From Aphrocallistes beatrix (lineage: Eukaryota > Porifera > Hexactinellida > Sceptrulophora > Aphrocallistidae): a stretch of 64,000 bases of DNA. The stretch lies in the NCBI GenBank assembly GCA_963281255.1, contig OY725498.1, positions 1,488,001 through 1,552,000 of the forward strand, read 5' to 3'. Position 1 is the first letter of the stretch; each line of letters begins with the position of its first letter. The position numbers and the translations under genes are program-made. The notes under the pieces were generated by a model. The model was not told the DNA's origin, did not search any database, and saw nothing but the letters and a program-made list of their open reading frames with translations. Shown in pieces: positions 47,101 through 59,318 of this stretch.

Positions 47101-50100
47101 TTTACATTCGCGAGTTTCTTCTTCTTTGCCCTCAAATGCGAATGTTTCATCCCAAGTATCTTCGAAAGCTTTTTTCTGCTCTTCGATGCTATATTCCAAA
47201 TACTTATCAACATTCTTTATGATAGCATCTTGAAAGTTCTTCATGCTCACGGAGAGTTTGATCTCGGTCAAAACTTGCCTTATTTGAAACTTAAGCTGAT
47301 CTTCGTGTTGCTTTCTAACCACATGGATTAACCTTCTAAGATTTGAAGCTGTTTCAGTACAAATTTGATCCATTTTGTCAAGACGAGGATCTTCTCTACA
47401 TTTGACAGAGAATTCTTTCATACAACAATATCGATATGTCATAAAAACTTCATCAAATTTCAACATGTATTCAGACAAAATGATTTCCGGATCAAGATAC
47501 GTTTTGACATGGTTAATTTCTTCGCAAAGTTCATTTGCCAGAATTGTCAAATCTCTCTGATTACTGTAGATGTATTTATCCGTCAAGTCTGTGACGATTT
47601 TGTCAAGTTTTTTCGAACAAATTAATTCTTCTAAATTTTTGAACTTCACGATATCTTGATATTTGACGATTGTGTCCCAAATGACGCCCGCCATCTCCAT
47701 CCACTCGCTCATCGTCTGGAAAGAGGCTCTGTCGTCTTGTGGCATGCGATCCAGTTGATCCACTATTGCCACTCTCAGTTTGGCACACTGTTCTGCAAAA
47801 GCAATGGTTGGAGAAAGTTTGATAACATTCGAATCGAATAACTTAGCACCCGGTTTATTCATCTGTTGTGAGTTGAAGGCAGAAGGCAGGATGAACAAAT
47901 TATCTCTCGAGACTTGTACAAGATCCGAGATCTTTATCCCTTCAGTTTCCACGAGGTCACACTCGGAATTCAGCTTCTCCATGAGCAGATTGATAGAATC
48001 AAGATGCTTACTGGGATCTGGATCTGCTTGTTGATTCAGAACGAAGAATATCTTTGGAGCTTTGACTTTGCTTACTTTGAGTCTGTTCAAAGAGTAAGCA
48101 CAAATCTGTAAAAGATTCTGGATTTCACTCCCAATATCACCTCCCCTCACGTTTATTATAACGACTTGAGACACAGACAGACAGAAAAGAACCATCGTCC
48201 TATCAAAATGGATCACAGAAGTGTCTTTAATGTTCTCTCTCTCAATAGCATCCAGTCCCTCCGTGTCGAGGATTAGGAAGGACTGGGAGAGGTTGACAGG
48301 ACGATCGAGTTTGGAGAGCGACCCGTAGATTCCTCTCGTACACCTGCCGGCGCTTGTTAGAAATTTACAACCAAAACAATAGTTTAAAAGAGTCGATTTT
48401 CCAGAGCTTTGCGGGCCAAATATGCTCACAACAATCGGGGCGTGTTTCAGTTTTATACTTTTGTCTTTGTTTATTTTTTCAAGCATTTCTCCATGTTTCA
48501 AATAAAATGAAGATAAAAGCTCGTCAATGTCTTTATTAAAAAATCTCAAGTTGTCTCCATCGATTAGTTCGAAAGCTTCGCCACTCTCAACATGCTTGCT
48601 AAAGTTGGAGATGAGAAAATTTTCGTAGTCTTTGTTTCCTACATCAGCATTCCGCCCATACTTCTGAGAAAGGAGAGCTTCTCTCCAAATTATCTCCAGA
48701 GTGTATTTATCGTTCTTTTGTTCCTTCAAAGAATCCATCACGCTTCTCTTCTCAGTGGAGCGTTTTGAAAGATGAGAAAGTTCTCGTAGCAATTTTCACA
48801 ATACTAAAGAAGAATTTTCTCGTTGAAGAATCAGATTAAAGTAAACCACAACTTCTCCCAATGGTGTATGCTTCATTTTAGCTTCGAGACGCGCGCAATC
48901 AATATTGAGTTTATCTATGACAGATTGATCTGTCTCGTAGGAAGCTTTGTGATACAAACCCATGTATTCTACGTAATGAGGATAGAAATTTAGGAAGTTG
49001 AAGTCAATCTTATCTCCTGCTGTTTTCTCAATATGGCGAGTTATCTGTTGGATGAGTTGGTTTTCTTTTCGAATCTCGTGCACTATTTCGATGTCTAAAT
49101 CTAGCAAAATTCCTTCTATAAATTCACTTTGGATTTGTTTTGGCTGTTCAATCTCTAAATGAAGAATTTCGTAGCCGATTTCTTTCAAAGATTTCACGAT
49201 TGAGTGGAGTTTTACATTTTTTCTAGTTAAATCCGGAATGAAAACAATGGTTTTAGACCTGTCACCAGTTCTTTCACTCGATACACTAACTTCCACGCAC
49301 TCGGAGTCTCTTATCAGCAGATAGATGTGTTTCAGCTTCCCTTCAAACAAACTCAATTCCTTGTTCAGAGCTGACTGGTTGTTGTCGTAATCGTGATAAC
49401 TGACATGGATTAAAGCTAAATCAAGGCGAGAGCACATAAAATGAATTACTTTTGAGTCAGAATATCCGTGACAGTCAATGTAGGCCCAATGCTCTAAATC
49501 AGACCTATCGAACTCTCCGTAAAGGTTCTTCGTCAACTGAATGTCGATAGAGCGAAAGTGAAACGCGCTCCCTTGTGGACTTCCCTTGACAAAATCGGTC
49601 TCGAAAATCATGTCTAGAAGTGACGACTTCCCGATAGCATTCCAACTAGCTCTCCCTAGCCCGAAAGAAATCAACCCCTGATACCGTTCTAGACAATACC
49701 ACAGCTCTTTGCAAACTTCGAATTTTGTAGTTGCAGAATTCCCAACTGAAAGCTTGGGATAGTAGAGCGGGACTGCATTGCTGAATGAATAGTGCTCAAT
49801 GCAGAAACCTCTGAGCACAGCATCTGTTGGGAGTTGGAAGACGAGGTGGAACACATCATGTGTAGTTAGCGTGATGTCGCTAAGATTCGCGATTATCCTT
49901 GCTATGTCCTCGAAAGGGAGACTGCACTTGAGGTAGTAGAACACGAGGGGAAGCAGTCGAATCAGGGCCATGTCACCCTTACACTCCGTAGCGTTCTCGA
50001 CTTGACTAATTATCTCGTCGAATGAGTTTGTAATGATGGTTCTGTAATTGTCAAAAGAAAATTTAGTCGTTCCAAAAGACAGTGCGATTTCGCTTATTTG

Positions 50101-51027
50101 CTTTGCTTGAAGTTCTGCACAGTTAGCATTCTCGATGTGATATACGGCGTATTGGTTGATGTAGTCATAAATGATTGATTCGACTTTATTCAATTTTGAA
50201 CTCAGCTGTTCGACATCGTCTCTACTGCTCTGCTTGATTTTAGTAATATCGTCCATGCTTAAATTCAAATCGCATTTCAGAAAGTTATCTGACTCATCGT
50301 ATTTACGGAAATATTGCATCAAAAATTCGAAATCTTCTCTGTTTTTTCGTGGCAGTTTACAGCATAGTTGATCTTGTAATTTCAGATTTTTGGACCGTAT
50401 TTTCTCCCGTAAAGAAGGAATAGGAATCGGACTGAAGTGCTTGTGTATAATGTCTAGAACCTTCATCCCTTCTTCTCCAGAAAAGGTTACAAATGTCGCC
50501 TCGACGTACTCTCTAACTCTGTTGATTCCAATCTCCAAAAGATTAGAGATATCACTAATAGAGTTATCTTTGTTATATCTTTCTTTAATGAAAGATTTTT
50601 GATCTTTGTTTAGAGGTAACATTTCAAAGTATTTTGAAATCAATTGTTCGTCTAGCTCGCAAAGTAGTGCGACTTCTTCATGATTCATATCTGGATACTT
50701 AACCAAACATGCTTTGATTTTTTCCATTACAGCCGGGCTCAGTTCAGTTTCAGTATCAGATTTTGCAGATTTCAATATCTCGATAACTTCACTAGCTTTT
50801 GATTCTGAAATTTCAAACTTGATTGATAGAATACGAGGGTTTTTCAGACATTGTTCTCTATTCTTTAGAATGAAATCAACTTGACTTTGTTTCAAACTGA
50901 GAGATAACAAGGAACTTTCAAGGGTGGATGGATCACCGACTTTTGCTGTGACAAGGGAATTACCTGAGTCACTTGGATTAGTGGCATCTGTATTGGAAGA
51001 TACAGGAATTCTGCTATCTTCTGCCAT
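44159..51027 (-). pseudogene. VLIG-VWA gene, right-arm copy with two disabling lesions
   Basis: Collinear with the intact gene at 17457-24317 over its full length, starting at the same MAEDSRIPVSSNTDAT (51027). Codon 744 is TGA at 48796-48798, where the left copy has TGG (SLVLWKLLREL). One A is missing near 46186 (left: CGTAAAATGGTG, right: CGTAAATGGTG), shifting the frame after LLKIKNRK. Three long open blocks result: 743, 870 and 675 codons. The G1 motif GPQSSGKSTLLN, DTEGLD and FVIDGTGSM all survive, so the decay is recent. The 743-codon N-terminal product or a C-terminal VWA product could still be made. A 2-residue insertion (SDTETELSP) also separates it from the left copy. Confidence 0.85.
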
Positions 51028-52339
51028 GGCTAGTTACGGAAGAACAACTATGAATATAAAAAACTGATTAAAGAATAGATTAACTTATGCATTCTATATA
51101 TCTATAATTATAAATACTATTCTCTACATATGAAATATGATTTCTCGACGTGACGCGATTTCGTACAAACTTTGGGGAATTCGGGTTTGGGGACATCAAG
51201 ATATAAAACAATCAATGACTAAATGTTTCAAATCTGAGCACACAACAGTTCGAAACTGTTGATATGCTCAATGATTTAGAAAGTTTGACTAGGCTGACTA
51301 GTCAAACCTTTGAAATCATTGACAGTAGTTCATTTTCAACAGGGAGTGAATGATATCCAGAGGGCTGAGGGGTTCCCCTCCTGGATTTAAAGAAGAAAAT
51401 GGCCCATAGACTCAATTCAAATTTTACCATTATTCAATATAGTAATTGTAGTAGTATTATGTTTTAACCTTTAAATGGCATAGATTTTTGCTAACTCATT
51501 TCTGGTTAAGTTTGGGCGGGGAAACCTTAGAAGTGAGGTAATTTAAGGGTTTTTAAATAGACTCTGAATATCGGGTCAAGGTCCCTTACTCCCGCGATGG
51601 TCCTGCACATTCCGGATCTTAGACATGCCCCTCTTAATAGGCTAATGGTAATTTCTTGTCTTATGGAACTCCAATTCTATCAAAGTATTCTGGATTACTA
51701 CACATGTTCCAGGATAGCACACGATGAAGTTCGAACAAAATTTATTCTGAGGGGCAGAGGCCCTTAGCCCCCCCTCCCCCCATACCATCGCTCGCTCTAT
51801 GTTCCTCAATAAAACTTCTTCAGTATACCTTTCGTATCCTTCAGATACATTGTCTGGGATAAAAAAGTTTTAGAACTACTGCCCTAGACTATATCAATTG
51901 ATGGAATGGATATTCATTGCCTACTAAATATTGAACTTTCAATGAAACTAGATACCTAAATTTAGTTAAATTTAATTAAATACGGCGAAACCTCGTTTAT
52001 ACGAAACTCCGGATAACAGATATTATATCACATACTGAGGAAAATACATGTAAATCACTCCGGTTCTTACGAATTCCGATAACGTCTGGAGTAAAAAATA
52101 CCTCACAAAATAGCAAATAATCAGAATATACTTATCATTTGAAATTCGACTCATCTGGATCTTACCATAATAGACACTCATTTAAGCATATTCAATAAAA
52201 TAAATACTCACAACTCGCACCTAGATACTGGAAATATACATAATCTCTATATCTATTTGCTTCTAGTAAATGTTAAATACAAAATACTAAATTAAAAGAG
52301 AACCATTGGAATGCTTTAACACTCGACTCATTCCAATTT
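51028..52339. other. Right-arm spacer between VLIG and MPPED copies
   Basis: Inverted counterpart of 16148-17456. It has about 140 bp absent from the left arm around 51395-51540 (TTATGTTTTAACCTTTAAAT lies within it) and a pogo-type remnant at 51980-52110. No gene. Confidence 0.5.
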
Positions 52340-53276
52340 CTACAGAGAAGAGTGTGCAGCAATTCGTGCAGGCAAATCAAATACGATAGGTGGCTGAGTG
52401 GGAGCGTAGTGATATGTGCAAGTGGAAGCATTTATAAATGTTGTCACTCCATCCGTAGTCACCCCATATCCTTCATGGATATGTCCAAAGAGATGGATTT
52501 TCGGTTTGACACGCTTCTGAATGGTAGAGAGCAGCTCCACACAGCCAGCTCTACCCCCAGCTGACACAGGTCTCCGTGTCCGATAGGAGGCCCATGGGTG
52601 ATCAGCACATCTATGTCTTCTGGAATTTTGTCCCATTGGTCAAGCAGTGCCTGACCCCTTGGGAGGTTGAATCCCCAGTCAAAAAACGCAGGTTGCCAAG
52701 GAGAGCCATATATCTTGATACCATTAACCTCACAGCCGAAGTCCTCAAGATAGAGAGCATTGGTGAGCGATGATTTGAGTTTGTCCGAATCTAACTTTGT
52801 TTTGTGAGCGAAATTCTTCCAAAGTTTCTTCCCATATTCCACTGTGTCGAATGAGAGATCGTGATTCCCTGCTATCACGATCTTGTATCTGTGAGGAAGA
52901 GAGCCTAAGAACGCATTGAATTTGATGACATCGTGCTCTTCTCCTTTGTTAGAGAAATCTCCCGCGTGAAGCAGCACATCTCCAGGCGGTACCTTCAACA
53001 CGTCAGTCTTTGAGTGAGTATCCGAAATGCAAACGAAGCGTGTGTGACTGTGTGTCCTTCCTGTGGTGGGATCGTGGGGTCTTGAGGTGTTAGTGGTTCT
53101 ATTTTGTGAGATTTTTTCGCTTGTAACTCTGCTAAAGATTTGTTCGGATCACTCGTATTCTTATACACTTTTATATCTGAACCACCAAGTCTGGGTAGGA
53201 TTATGCTGACTCCTTCTGGCACATACACCTTGTACGGCAAGGTTGACAGGAAGTTATCTGAAGCAATTGCAGCCAT
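52340..53276 (-). pseudogene. MPPED-type metallophosphoesterase, right-arm copy with two frameshifts
   Basis: Matches the intact gene at 15218-16147 from MAAIASDNFLSTL to the end. Relative to it there is an 8-bp insertion at about 53041-53048 (GGACACACAGTCACACACGC against GGACACACACGC), just before the DTH motif. A 1-bp deletion lies near 52561 (CAGCTGGGGG against CAGCATGGGGG), between the GHGD and GHIH motifs. The three pieces together would contain all metal ligands, but no single frame does. Neighbouring order and strand mirror the left arm. Confidence 0.88.
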
Positions 53277-54420
53277 CTACTAGAATAGAAAGGCTATTCC
53301 TTTGTCTCTTAATTAGAAATCTATTTAATTATAACTCAATTGTTGTTGTTTGTGTGAGTGTGTGTGGCAATATATTATATTATCTCAAAACATCTCTTGG
53401 GAAATGTACATTTACAAGCGCGATTCGCTTGCTTGCGCTGCGCGGCTTCCAGAGTAGCCCTGCGGGTGTCTGGGAATATTTAAGAAACGGTCGATTGCTT
53501 TCCTAATTCCTTACTAAAAAAATGTCATTCATCTACGGTTAACCATGAATTCAGAACTGGAGAAGAAAATTAAGTTTATGATAAAATGAATTTGCTTAAT
53601 ATTAAGCTAACTAATTTTGAATGTAATGTCAATTTGAAACTACAAAGTTCACATTTTAAAGATTGTTTTATATTTGAAGTCTAGCTAACATTTCGCTACT
53701 ATTTTGCATAATTTCCTAGCTCTAATACTGTAATTTATATTTTCACTTGAGAACTGTAGTCCGCGGGTCCATCAAGAGCTCTAGTTAGAGTATTCAAAAC
53801 AGATGTTATACTGGGAAGGAATTTGTGAAAGGAGACCAGTGTTTTTTGGAAATGTTAAAACTTTATATCCACCTCCCAAAAAGCCATATAATATATTAAA
53901 ATTTCGTCTAGGTATTCGAACTATTATCGCGCATGCTAAATCTAGAGAAATTTATCCATAAATTTATTGGAAAAAATTACAGTATTCATTATTGGGAAGT
54001 ATTCATTGTTTGAATACATGTATTCACAAATGTACGCATGTTAATACGGACATCAAGGGATGGTCGAAATTTGTTTGTACCATCCGGAATTCATATTAAC
54101 CAAAGTGATTCACATGTATATTCCTCCGCATGGGATACATTAGATAACAGGGTATTATGCAACCTCCAGATATATGCTCCTAGTCTCAAAACATTAAAAT
54201 TTCATACGCCTAAATCGATAAATAGCATTATAATAAAGGGTAAATTGGATAATATTCGAAATTCTCACGCTCCTAAACACTTTTGGATGTAAATCATACG
54301 CCTAAAGGAGCGTCTCGCGCTCCTAGATAATTCTATATATTATAGCACATAACACATATGCCTCGATTGTTGTTAACTCGACTGAAGTTGTTTGAGTCAC
54401 TTGCTTAGAGCTACTAGGTC
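53277..54420. other. Outer end of right arm and spacer
   Basis: 53277-53345 matches the MPPED leader of the left arm (AATAGAAAGGCTATTCCTTT). The match ends at the degenerate CA repeat near 53345-53367. Beyond it I see no gene. Around 54040-54150 is a pogo-type remnant (CCATCCGGAATTCATATTAA). Confidence 0.5.
53414..53485. repeat. Solo end of the 2-kb foldback element family
   Basis: ACAAGCGCGATTCGCTTGCT followed by TGCGCTGCGCGGCTTCCAGAG matches the terminal repeat of the element at 2757-4812. No partner end is seen nearby, so this is a solo or truncated copy. It lies about 50 bp outside the right edge of the large duplication. Confidence 0.7.
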
Positions 54421-54478
54421 ACACAGAATAATAAGAAATGTTAGTATTGAAATTAGTTCTATATCTAAGTGAATGTAC

Positions 54479-54632
54479 TACACACCCAAGCCCGAGCCCG
54501 CCCTGTCCCAGACCCCAAACAGAGTCTGGTTCGAACTCAAACTGTCCTCGTCTTCACATCGGCATTGAGTTAGATAGGACTACCTGTCCTATCAGACCTA
54601 TAGCTTTAGACCCGATCCCGTAACCGGTTCTC
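54479..54632 (-). other. Conserved GC-rich block downstream of NHL gene D
   Basis: Fourth member of the block family (CCCGAGCCCGCCCTGTCCCA, CTGTCCTCGTCTTCACATCG). It is closest by eye to the block behind gene B. Confidence 0.5.
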
Positions 54633-54769
54633 GTCTACCACACATAAAACATTCTAAATCACAAATATAAATCACACACTAAAATATCTAGTTGAATCTA
54701 ATAAAAATTAGCCTGATTGATACAAGAAATATTTTTAAGTATCACTTTAAGAAAAGGTATAATGCACTA

Positions 54770-55990
54770 TTAGAATTGACAAAAGACTCCACATCCGAAA
54801 ACTAACACAATCTTATTAGAATTGCTTGCTTCAATACCGTAAGGTTTAACCAGTTCCCAGTCGGAAGTGTTAAAGAGACGTAACAGAGTTCCATCTTCTG
54901 CGATTATCTTGATTTGATTCGTAAACCAGTTGGTAATCAAAAAATTCCCATTTTGATCCAAACAGAAGTGGCATGCATTATCAAAACTAACTCCACCTTT
55001 ATTAGTTAGTACTGTCTTTATCAGATTACCTGTTTTAGATTCAAGCAATTTTATTTCATTTCCGCCGACTTCCAGTACGTATAAGATTGAACTGTTTACA
55101 TTTATGTCATAACATTCCTTGATGGATCCTGAAAACTTCTTCAAGACTTTGAGATCAGTGTTGAGTACGAGAATAATATTTTTATCATTAACAATAAACA
55201 CCTCATCTGTACTAGAACAAATAGCACAAGCGTACACCATCTCGAAATGAGAACGAGCTAGTAGTGAGAAGTTGGAGAGTTGGAATTTGAATATACATTT
55301 CTGACTATAATCAGTTACAAACAAAGCCTTGTTTGTTAAAGTAATTCTTTCAGGACATTCCAAGACCTCTTCACCGAATTCACTCACATAGTCTCCATCC
55401 AACGTCCACACCTTGATTCTCCTATCATCTCTGTCTGCGATATAAACGAGATTGGTTGAATTATCAATGTACAATCCACAAGGATGTTTCAGCTGGTTTT
55501 CAACTTTGAAGAGAGGAGACTTGATAAGAGAGTAATCACGTTGTAGAACTTTCTCTTCTATTTTTTCGCTCTTATTAACACAGATCTTCCCGAGATCAGA
55601 AATGGTTTGTTCTAACTTCTGAGTATCACAACTCAGCTCTACCTCTACAGATAATGATGATGGAATTTTCATTTTCAGATCATCAATTTGTTGTTGCAAT
55701 TTCTGAATCGTCTTTTCAATTTCCAGTTTCGCTACATTTGCTCTCATCTCACTACAATGTTGAGTTAGTTCATTCTTTGACGTTTCTAACTCCTCAATCT
55801 CGTGTACAATGTCTAGATTCTTATCTGTGTACTGCTTTCTTAACGCTCTTAACTCTGTTAACAGCTGTTCTCTCCTTCTCATCACAGCTTCAATCAGTTG
55901 GTTGAATTTCAGAGTAATCTGTTGTTCTAAATCAGAGAAAGGGTCACTCTCTGATGTAGGGATTGGTGGAGTAGGTAGGCGTGTAGCCAT
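54770..55990 (-). CDS. Coiled-coil + NHL-propeller protein, paralogue D
   Basis: 406 codons, one exon, ATG at 55990; the frame upstream has only GTG. Same architecture as A-C. Distinct propeller patches: HPCGLYIDNSTNLVYIADRD, SEFGEEVLECPERI, LFVTDYSQKCIFKF (loop YSQK at 55298-55309), INVNSSILYVLEVGGNEIKL, NKGGVSFDNACHF, NWFTNQIK. It lies outside the MPPED copy, mirroring gene A in the left arm, but its flanks resemble gene C more than A. The frame is intact even though its duplicated neighbours are broken. Confidence 0.85.
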   Translation of the reverse strand: MATRLPTPPIPTSESDPFSDLEQQITLKFNQLIEAVMRRREQLLTELRALRKQYTDKNLDIVHEIEELETSKNELTQHCSEMRANVAKLEIEKTIQKLQQQIDDLKMKIPSSLSVEVELSCDTQKLEQTISDLGKICVNKSEKIEEKVLQRDYSLIKSPLFKVENQLKHPCGLYIDNSTNLVYIADRDDRRIKVWTLDGDYVSEFGEEVLECPERITLTNKALFVTDYSQKCIFKFQLSNFSLLARSHFEMVYACAICSSTDEVFIVNDKNIILVLNTDLKVLKKFSGSIKECYDINVNSSILYVLEVGGNEIKLLESKTGNLIKTVLTNKGGVSFDNACHFCLDQNGNFLITNWFTNQIKIIAEDGTLLRLFNTSDWELVKPYGIEASNSNKIVLVFGCGVFCQF

Positions 55991-56059
55991 GCAGTACTCT
56001 TGTATGATGTCAGTAACTAAACGATACACTCAATAACCAATTAATAGGGTAATTATGGC

Positions 56060-56290
56060 GTACAGATAAAAATTGAAAAATTGTGAAAAAGTAGATTGCC
56101 AGACGGGAATGAGGCTGAAATTTGCAGTTTACCACCAAAAATCCCACCAAGCGCCCTTTGGAGGGGTTTTGGACCTAAAATGCCCGCTTGGCTTAATAAC
56201 TTTGAATTAAAATTTTGAAAAAATTTCTAAATCCTTGGCGGTAGCATAACTCAAAAACTACGCATTATATCAAAAAATATTCCGTCTCCT
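56060..56290. repeat. Single arm of the NHL-associated foldback element
   Basis: Matches 31560-31800 and one arm of 12365-13012 (GACGGGAATGAGGCTGAAAT, TTGGCGGTAGCATAACTC), immediately upstream of NHL gene D. Confidence 0.6.
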
Positions 56291-56844
56291 CTACAAAATG
56301 ACTGGTTAATAACGAATTTGAAAAAAGGTCTAGGAGTATGTACGTATTTAAATATTTATATTTTAAAAACTTCTTAGAAATTCAAACTTACGAGTTACTC
56401 CTTTAAATCTGTATGAAATGAGTCTCAGCTCAGATAACAAGTTATCTCAGTATTAACCTATCGTAATACAGCAATGTTTGAGGATCAATAAATGATTAAT
56501 AATATTATTATTGCCGTGAAAGGCAAAATATCCTAGTTGTACTTGTATATTGTGTTTTCGCTCTTAACTAACCTTACTAACTAGACTATAGAGTCAATAT
56601 GTTTGAACTCTGAGATAAATCTTTCATTAACACATTAATAAATGTTGGAGACCTTTCGAATAACCTAAACTGCTGTATGCAATGCATTGGTGAGAGACTA
56701 TATTTTGACTAGAAATGTGGAATTTTCAGTCTCCACAGTCTCCATTGATGATACTGGTATGTAAGTATTGTATTTGCAATCAAATAAACTGCTAAAATAA
56801 CCAATATAGTAACGGCCATGGCGAATGGGGAGGACTACACAGTA

Positions 56845-56997
56845 CACACCCATGCCCGAGCCCGCCCGGCCCCAGGCCCCAAGACCGAGTCTGGTTCAAG
56901 GCCAAACTGTCCTCGTCTTCACGTCTGCATTTGGTTAGATTGAGACTGTCCTATCAAATCTGATAGCTTTAGGCCCCTATCCCGTGAACTCTACTAC
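56845..56997 (-). other. Conserved GC-rich block downstream of NHL gene E
   Basis: Fifth member of the block family (CCCGAGCCCGCCCGGCCCCA, CTGTCCTCGTCTTCACGTCT). It is nearly the same as the block at 33753-33897. Confidence 0.5.
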
Positions 56998-57127
56998 AAT
57001 ATAACATTCCAAATCAAAAATATAAATTCCACACTAAAATATCTACAAGTTCAGTCTAATAAAAAAATTAAAACTGATACAAGAACTAATTTTTAAATAT
57101 CACTTCAAGAAAAGATATAATGTACTA

Positions 57128-58366
57128 TTAGAATTGACAAAAGACTCCACATCCGAAAGCTAACACAATCTTATTAGAATTGCTCACTTCAATGCCTTGA
57201 GGTTTAACCAGTTCCCAGTCAGAAGTGTTAAAGAGACGTAACAGAGTTCCATCTTCTGCGATTATCTTGAATTGATTCGTACTCCAGTCGGTAATCAAAA
57301 AATTCCCATTTTGATCCAAACAGAAGTGGCATGCCTTTTGAAAACTAACTCCATCTTTATTAGTGGTCACAATCCTTATCAAATTACCTGTGTTAGATTC
57401 AAGCAGTTTTATTTCGTTTTCGCTGAATTCCAACGCGTATAAGATTGAATTCTTTATTTTAATGTCATAACATCTTTCGATGGATGCTGTAAAACTTTTC
57501 AAGACTTTGAGATCAGTGCTGAGTACGAGGATAATATTTTTATCATCAACAACAAACACCTCATCTGTACTAGAACAAATAGCACAAGCGTACACCATTT
57601 CGAAATCAGAACGAGCTAGTAGTGAGAAGTTGGAGAGTTGGAATTTGAATACACAACTCCGACCATTGTCAGTTACAAACAATGCTTTGTTTGTTAAGGT
57701 AATCCTATAAGGATTCTTCAATACTATCTCACCAAATGTACTCACATAATCTCCATCCAACCTCCACACCTGTATTCTCCGATTGTCTCTGTCTGCGATA
57801 TAAACGAGATCTGTTGAATTATCAATGTACAATCCGAATGGATATTTCAGCTGCTCTTTATTTCTACCCAAATTACTAGCTTTGAAGAGAGGAGACTTGA
57901 TAAGAGAGTAATCACGTTGTAGAACTTTCTCTTCCCTATTTTCGCTCTTATTAACGCAGATCTCCCCGAGATCAGAAATGGTTTGTTCTAACTTCTGAGT
58001 ATCACAACTCAACTCTATCTCTACAGATAATGATGATGGAATTTTCATTTTAAGATCATCTATTTGTTGTTGCAATTCCTGAATCGTCTTTTCAATTTTT
58101 ACTTTCGCTACATTTGCTCTCATCTCACTACAATGTTGAGTTAGTTCATTCTTTGACGTTTCTAACTCCTCAATTTTGTTTACAATCTCTAGATTCTTAT
58201 CTGTGTACTGCTTTCTCAACGCTCTTAACTCTGTTAACAACTGTTCTCTCCTTCTCATCACAGCTTCAATCAGTTGGTTGAATTTCAGAGTAATCTGTTG
58301 TTCTAAATCAGAGAAAGGGTCACTCTCTGATGTAGGGATTGGTGGAGTAGGTAGGCGTGTAGCCAT
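57128..58366 (-). CDS. Coiled-coil + NHL-propeller protein, paralogue E
   Basis: 412 codons, one exon, ATG at 58366. It has a 6-residue insertion at the hinge between coiled coil and propeller (SPLFKASNLGRNKEQLKYP, where siblings have SPLFKVKNQLKHP). Propeller patches are again private: RDNRRIQVWRLDGDYV, FGEIVLKNPYRITL, LFVTDNGRSCVFKF (loop NGRS at 57656-57667), DGVSFQKACHF, TDWSTNQFK. The segment around SFTASIERCYDIKIKNSI is shared with B, whereas A, C and D read KFSGSIKEC. The flanks match B in direct orientation. The insertion and the mosaic pattern suggest exchange among copies. Confidence 0.85.
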   Translation of the reverse strand: MATRLPTPPIPTSESDPFSDLEQQITLKFNQLIEAVMRRREQLLTELRALRKQYTDKNLEIVNKIEELETSKNELTQHCSEMRANVAKVKIEKTIQELQQQIDDLKMKIPSSLSVEIELSCDTQKLEQTISDLGEICVNKSENREEKVLQRDYSLIKSPLFKASNLGRNKEQLKYPFGLYIDNSTDLVYIADRDNRRIQVWRLDGDYVSTFGEIVLKNPYRITLTNKALFVTDNGRSCVFKFQLSNFSLLARSDFEMVYACAICSSTDEVFVVDDKNIILVLSTDLKVLKSFTASIERCYDIKIKNSILYALEFSENEIKLLESNTGNLIRIVTTNKDGVSFQKACHFCLDQNGNFLITDWSTNQFKIIAEDGTLLRLFNTSDWELVKPQGIEVSNSNKIVLAFGCGVFCQF

Positions 58367-58551
58367 GCAGTACTCTTGTATGAAGTCAGTAACTAAACGA
58401 TACACTCAATATCCAATTAATTAAAAGGGTAAATTATAGTATACAGGTCAAAATTGAAAAATTGTGAAAAAACCGAGTGTCGGCGAATTCAGGTTTGATC
58501 CGCTATAGATTAAGCCCAGTACTAATCTGAACTTGGATTATAAACCAGGAT

Positions 58552-58643
58552 TTAACTGTAGAATGTCCAGCATTTATATGGCTTCGAAAATGGCATCCGC
58601 GATATCGGGGACACTGTGTCCCCACAGGGCATTCTACGGTTAA
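58552..58643. mobile_element. Tiny piggyBac-like MITE with TTAA borders
   Basis: An 88-bp insertion with inverted ends CTGTAGAATGTCC and CCGTAGAATGCCC, bounded by TTAA (58552-58555, 58640-58643). Paralogous flank B at about 27433 has the empty site CCAGGATTTGAAGCATGAC, aligning exactly with one copy of TTAA (as TTGA). TTAA is the piggyBac target. Confidence 0.8.
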
Positions 58644-59318
58644 AGCATGACTTCAGGTCTAGCCCTCATGCAAATATTTAAGGGTTTCGAGTAGTTCAGT
58701 TATAATTGAAGTTGTACTGTGTATGGCACTGTTGCATGAAAATAAGGTAGACTGATAAAAATACTATATTTAAATAAAATTTCTTAGAAATTCAAACTTG
58801 CGAGTTATTCTTTAAAAAATCTGTATGAAATGACTCAAATGAGTCTCAGCTCAGATGGTAAGTTGCCTCAATATTAATATCGTAATATAGCAATCTTGAC
58901 CTTAATAACTAGAGACTAGAGTCAATATGTTTAGACTATCATTGCCGTCAGAAATATCGACAAATATCGACAAAATATCGACATCCGATGTGACCCGATT
59001 AAAAGCGGATCAACTGCACATGTAGAAATATGTATATTATCAAAATTTGACAGTGAATAGCTAGTATTGACAGGATATGAAGTTGAAATTACATGATATT
59101 CTGAAAATTCCTAATTACAATATCCTCCACTAAACTATCTCGTCCCATTCAAGCAAGAACATAATTTTCCCCTCCCGAAGACTCAAAATCGCCTTCGTTG
59201 GAAATCACTGGACTAGATCAACAAGTCTGCATATATTGCTACATACAATGCATATAATCATACAGTAACTAGAATCACTCATCAGCTCAGACTATCCTAA
59301 TCACAGCTCACACTCCTA

